DNA of 64,000 nucleotides from Nitrospirota bacterium. Lineage in GTDB: Bacteria; Nitrospirota; Thermodesulfovibrionia; Thermodesulfovibrionales; UBA6898. A model generated the notes under the pieces. It had not been told where the DNA came from and made no database searches. It saw nothing but the letters and a program-made list of their open reading frames with translations. The stretch's first letter is position 1, and the number at the start of each line of letters is the position of its first letter. Below, piece by piece: positions 62,014 to 64,000 of the stretch. The stretch is from positions 1 to 64,000 of the forward strand of contig JACRHC010000042.1 in the NCBI GenBank assembly GCA_016217675.1, given 5' to 3'. The position numbers and the translations under genes were made by a program.

Positions 62014-63828
62014 ATGAAACGCGAGAATTTGAGAAACATAGCAATTATAGCCCATGTTGACCATGGCAAGACAACGCTTGTTGACGGCCTGCTCAGGCAG
62101 TCCGGCACCTTTCGTGCGAACGAGAGAATTCAGGAGCGGGTTATGGACAACATTGACCTGGAACGTGAGCGCGGCATCACGATTATGGCAAAAAACACAG
62201 CCGTGGACTATCTGGGTACGAAGATCAATATCATCGACACCCCTGGCCATGCTGATTTCGGCGGTGAAGTTGAGCGGACGCTCAAGATGGTCGACGGCGT
62301 TCTTCTGCTCGTTGACGCCTCTGAAGGTCCTCTGCCCCAGACACGGTTCGTGCTGAAAAAGGCGCTTGAACTGAATCTTCCGCCCATCATTGTGGTCAAT
62401 AAGATAGACAGGCCTGATGCCCGCATCCAGGATGTGCTGAACGAGGTCTATGACCTTTTTATCGACCTCGATGCAACCGAGGACCAGCTGGATTTCCCGA
62501 TCGCCTATACCAACGCAAAACTCGGCACGGCAAAGCTTGACCTGAACGAAGAAAATGTAGATCTGAAGCCGCTTTTTGAGCTTATTTTGAAGACCATTCC
62601 GGCTCCCCTGGGAGATGAGAACGGGGTGCTCCAGCTTTTGGTTACGAACATCGACTATAACGACTATGTCGGCAGGCTTGCGATCGCAAGGATCTTTTCC
62701 GGTACGGTAAAGGTGGGTGAATGGGTGGCTGTTGTTAACAGTGACGGGGAGATCGTCAAGACAAAAGTGACGCAGCTCTATGGTTTTCAGGGCCTTGACC
62801 GTGTTGATATAAAAGAGGCCTCTGTGGGAGACATTGTGGCGCTGGCAGGCATTGAAGGCATAAACATCGGCGATACCATAACAAATATTGAAAACCCGAA
62901 ACCTCTTCCGCGCATCACGGTTGATGAACCGACCATATCCATGGTCTTTGCGGTGAACACTTCCCCCTTTGCCGGAAAGGAAGGCAAGTATGTTACATCA
63001 AGAAACATCAGGGAACGGCTCGAAAAAGAGCTCCTCTATAATGTTTCAATAAAGGTCGATTTCACCAATATGGACGCCTTCAGGGTCATGGGCAGGGGTG
63101 AGCTTCAGCTTGCGATCCTGATCGAGATGATGAGGAGGGAAGGGTATGAGCTTTCTGTTTCGATGCCCGAGACCATCACAAAAGAGATTGCAGGCAAGGT
63201 GCATGAGCCGATGGAGATGCTGGTGATAGATGTGCCTGAGGAGTATGTCGGCGTCGTTACCCAGCAGGCTGGTATGCGCAGGGGAAGGATGCAGAAGATG
63301 CAGAATAACGGCCATGGAAGAGTCAGGGTCGAGTTCAGGATACCTTCGCGCGGCCTTATCGGGTTCCGTTCCCAGTTTCTGACGGACACGCGCGGCACAG
63401 GTCTTCTGAACCACCTCTTTGACGGGTATGAACCCTGGCAGGGCCCTATATCAAAGCGTACGACCGGCGCTCTTGTTTCAGACAGGTCAGGCAAGACAAC
63501 CACCTACGCTCTTTTCCATCTCCAGCCCCGTGGCACGCTTTTCGTCCAGGAAAACATTCCGGTATATGAAGGCATGATCATCGGCGAGAATTCCCGGGAC
63601 AATGACCTTGACGTAAACGTCATCAAGGAAAAGAAGATGACGAATATGAGGGCCTCAGGAGCGGACGAGGCGCTTCAGCTCATACCTCAGAGGCAAATGA
63701 GCCTTGAGCAGGCAATAGAATTCCTCAAGGAAGATGAGCTTGTTGAGATAACGCCTCAGTCTATCAGGCTCAGGAAAAAGGTGCTTCAGGCAAACAAAAG
63801 GCCCCGTCATAAAGATATCGGCTCCTGA
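62014..63828 (+). CDS. typA: TypA/BipA, ribosome-associated GTPase
   Basis: TypA is a translational GTPase of the EF-G family that aids 50S assembly and stress adaptation. The 604-residue protein has G1 '[15 protein letters not shown]', G2 '[14 protein letters not shown]', G3 '[16 protein letters not shown]', G4 'NKIDRPDAR', domains II-III, the C-terminal TypA-specific '[20 protein letters not shown]' and '[20 protein letters not shown]'. Length is typical. The 187-nt gap before it holds no gene I can support and no clear promoter. Confidence 0.97.
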   Translation: MKRENLRNIAIIAHVDHGKTTLVDGLLRQSGTFRANERIQERVMDNIDLERERGITIMAKNTAVDYLGTKINIIDTPGHADFGGEVERTLKMVDGVLLLVDASEGPLPQTRFVLKKALELNLPPIIVVNKIDRPDARIQDVLNEVYDLFIDLDATEDQLDFPIAYTNAKLGTAKLDLNEENVDLKPLFELILKTIPAPLGDENGVLQLLVTNIDYNDYVGRLAIARIFSGTVKVGEWVAVVNSDGEIVKTKVTQLYGFQGLDRVDIKEASVGDIVALAGIEGINIGDTITNIENPKPLPRITVDEPTISMVFAVNTSPFAGKEGKYVTSRNIRERLEKELLYNVSIKVDFTNMDAFRVMGRGELQLAILIEMMRREGYELSVSMPETITKEIAGKVHEPMEMLVIDVPEEYVGVVTQQAGMRRGRMQKMQNNGHGRVRVEFRIPSRGLIGFRSQFLTDTRGTGLLNHLFDGYEPWQGPISKRTTGALVSDRSGKTTTYALFHLQPRGTLFVQENIPVYEGMIIGENSRDNDLDVNVIKEKKMTNMRASGADEALQLIPQRQMSLEQAIEFLKEDELVEITPQSIRLRKKVLQANKRPRHKDIGS

Positions 63829-63873
63829 TCTGTATAAAGGGTAAACGAAAGCAGATCTCCGCTAAAGCATAGC

Positions 63874-63943
63874 TGCTCAGGTGAATAGTCTGTTTAGTCT
63901 TGGATGGTTTTATCTGAAGTCTGCAGGCTAAACAGTCTGAGCA
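63874..63943. repeat. Nested inverted repeat downstream of typA
   Basis: TGCTCAG (63874-63880) pairs with CTGAGCA (63937-63943), and inside them CTGTTTAG (63890-63897) with CTAAACAG (63928-63935). The arms are near but not contiguous, and there is no T-run, so it is not a standard terminator. Role unknown. Confidence 0.45.
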
Positions 63944-64000
63944 GTTACGATAAAGCTCGGATTTAGAAGATCTTCTTTATTGTAGAAAAGGGGTTCCTGT

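Noticed and set aside
63874-63943. Terminator after typA
   Set aside because: The inverted repeats are broken and widely spaced and no T-run follows.
1-64000. Global reassignment of TGA to Cys or Trp
   Set aside because: TGA ends many clearly complete genes here (for example nuoA, nuoF, nuoG, hydA), so only site-specific recoding is possible.
1-64000. CRISPR array, insertion sequence or prophage
   Set aside because: I found no regular spacer-repeat pattern, transposase, integrase or phage structural gene. The short direct repeats near 4.2-5.0 kb number only two.

Overview
This 64 kb window looks like a chromosome segment of an anaerobic sulfate-reducing bacterium. The strongest evidence is the complete set sat, aprBA and qmoABC, with adk and a proton-pumping pyrophosphatase beside it. 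Together with a group 3b-type NiFe hydrogenase and a 14-gene nuo operon, this resembles sulfate-reducing Nitrospirota (Thermodesulfovibrionia). That placement is an inference from gene content and order, not a sequence search; a Desulfobacterota origin is the main alternative.

Layout. (1) 1-5.1 kb is an accessory, partly decayed island: an AbiE-type toxin-antitoxin pair whose toxin carries a WYL-like domain and a Cys/His-rich tail, a Fic protein flanked by two related gene remnants, a HicBA pair with a frameshifted hicA, and a 90-bp repeat in two copies. (2) 5.1-7.3 kb holds small genes: a heavy-metal-associated (HMA) protein with an in-frame TGA at a metal-site Cys position, a thioredoxin-like protein, a Mut7-C protein and a small membrane protein. 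(3) 7.3-13.0 kb, minus strand: tRNA-Met and the cell-elongation operon RDD-mreB-mreC-mreD-mrdA-rodA. (4) 13.1-25.9 kb, plus strand: rdgB, then adk-sat-aprB-aprA, a terminator, qmoABC-CBS and hppA. This is the sulfate activation and APS reduction machinery with its electron-transfer complex and PPi recycling. (5) 26.9-30.9 kb, minus strand: hydBGDA. (6) 31-36.2 kb: assorted envelope and unknown genes. (7) 36.3-47.3 kb, minus strand: an unusual signalling and redox cluster. It encodes a CxxCH-bearing sensor kinase, a CheY-like receiver, a receiver fused to a GcvH-like domain and a receiver fused to NuoE. These are followed by a small [2Fe-2S] ferredoxin, a NuoF/HndC-like subunit, a NuoG/FdhA-like subunit, and DRTGG, HATPase, DRTGG, PHP and HATPase proteins. 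(8) 47.4-61.8 kb, plus strand: nuoABCDEFGHIJKLMN, divergent from cluster 7. (9) 62.0-63.8 kb: typA.

How the genes fit together. Sat and AprBA reduce sulfate to sulfite, probably drawing quinol electrons through QmoABC. HppA removes the pyrophosphate from Sat and Adk removes AMP. The Hyd hydrogenase and the soluble NuoEFG-like module exchange electrons with NAD(P)H, and Nuo links NADH (or ferredoxin) to the quinone pool. Cluster 7 fuses receiver domains directly onto redox parts and shares its upstream region with nuo, so it may sense redox state and tune this metabolism.

Most interesting points: (a) nuoB is interrupted by one TGA exactly at the first Cys of its tandem-Cys cluster-N2 motif, and a hairpin follows 13 nt later. 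The HMA protein has the same arrangement, so selenocysteine recoding is a testable explanation for both, with mutation or sequence error as the alternative; (b) the receiver-NuoE and receiver-GcvH-like fusions; (c) the AbiEii-WYL fusion; (d) a hydrogenase large subunit that ends exactly at its last metal-ligand motif.
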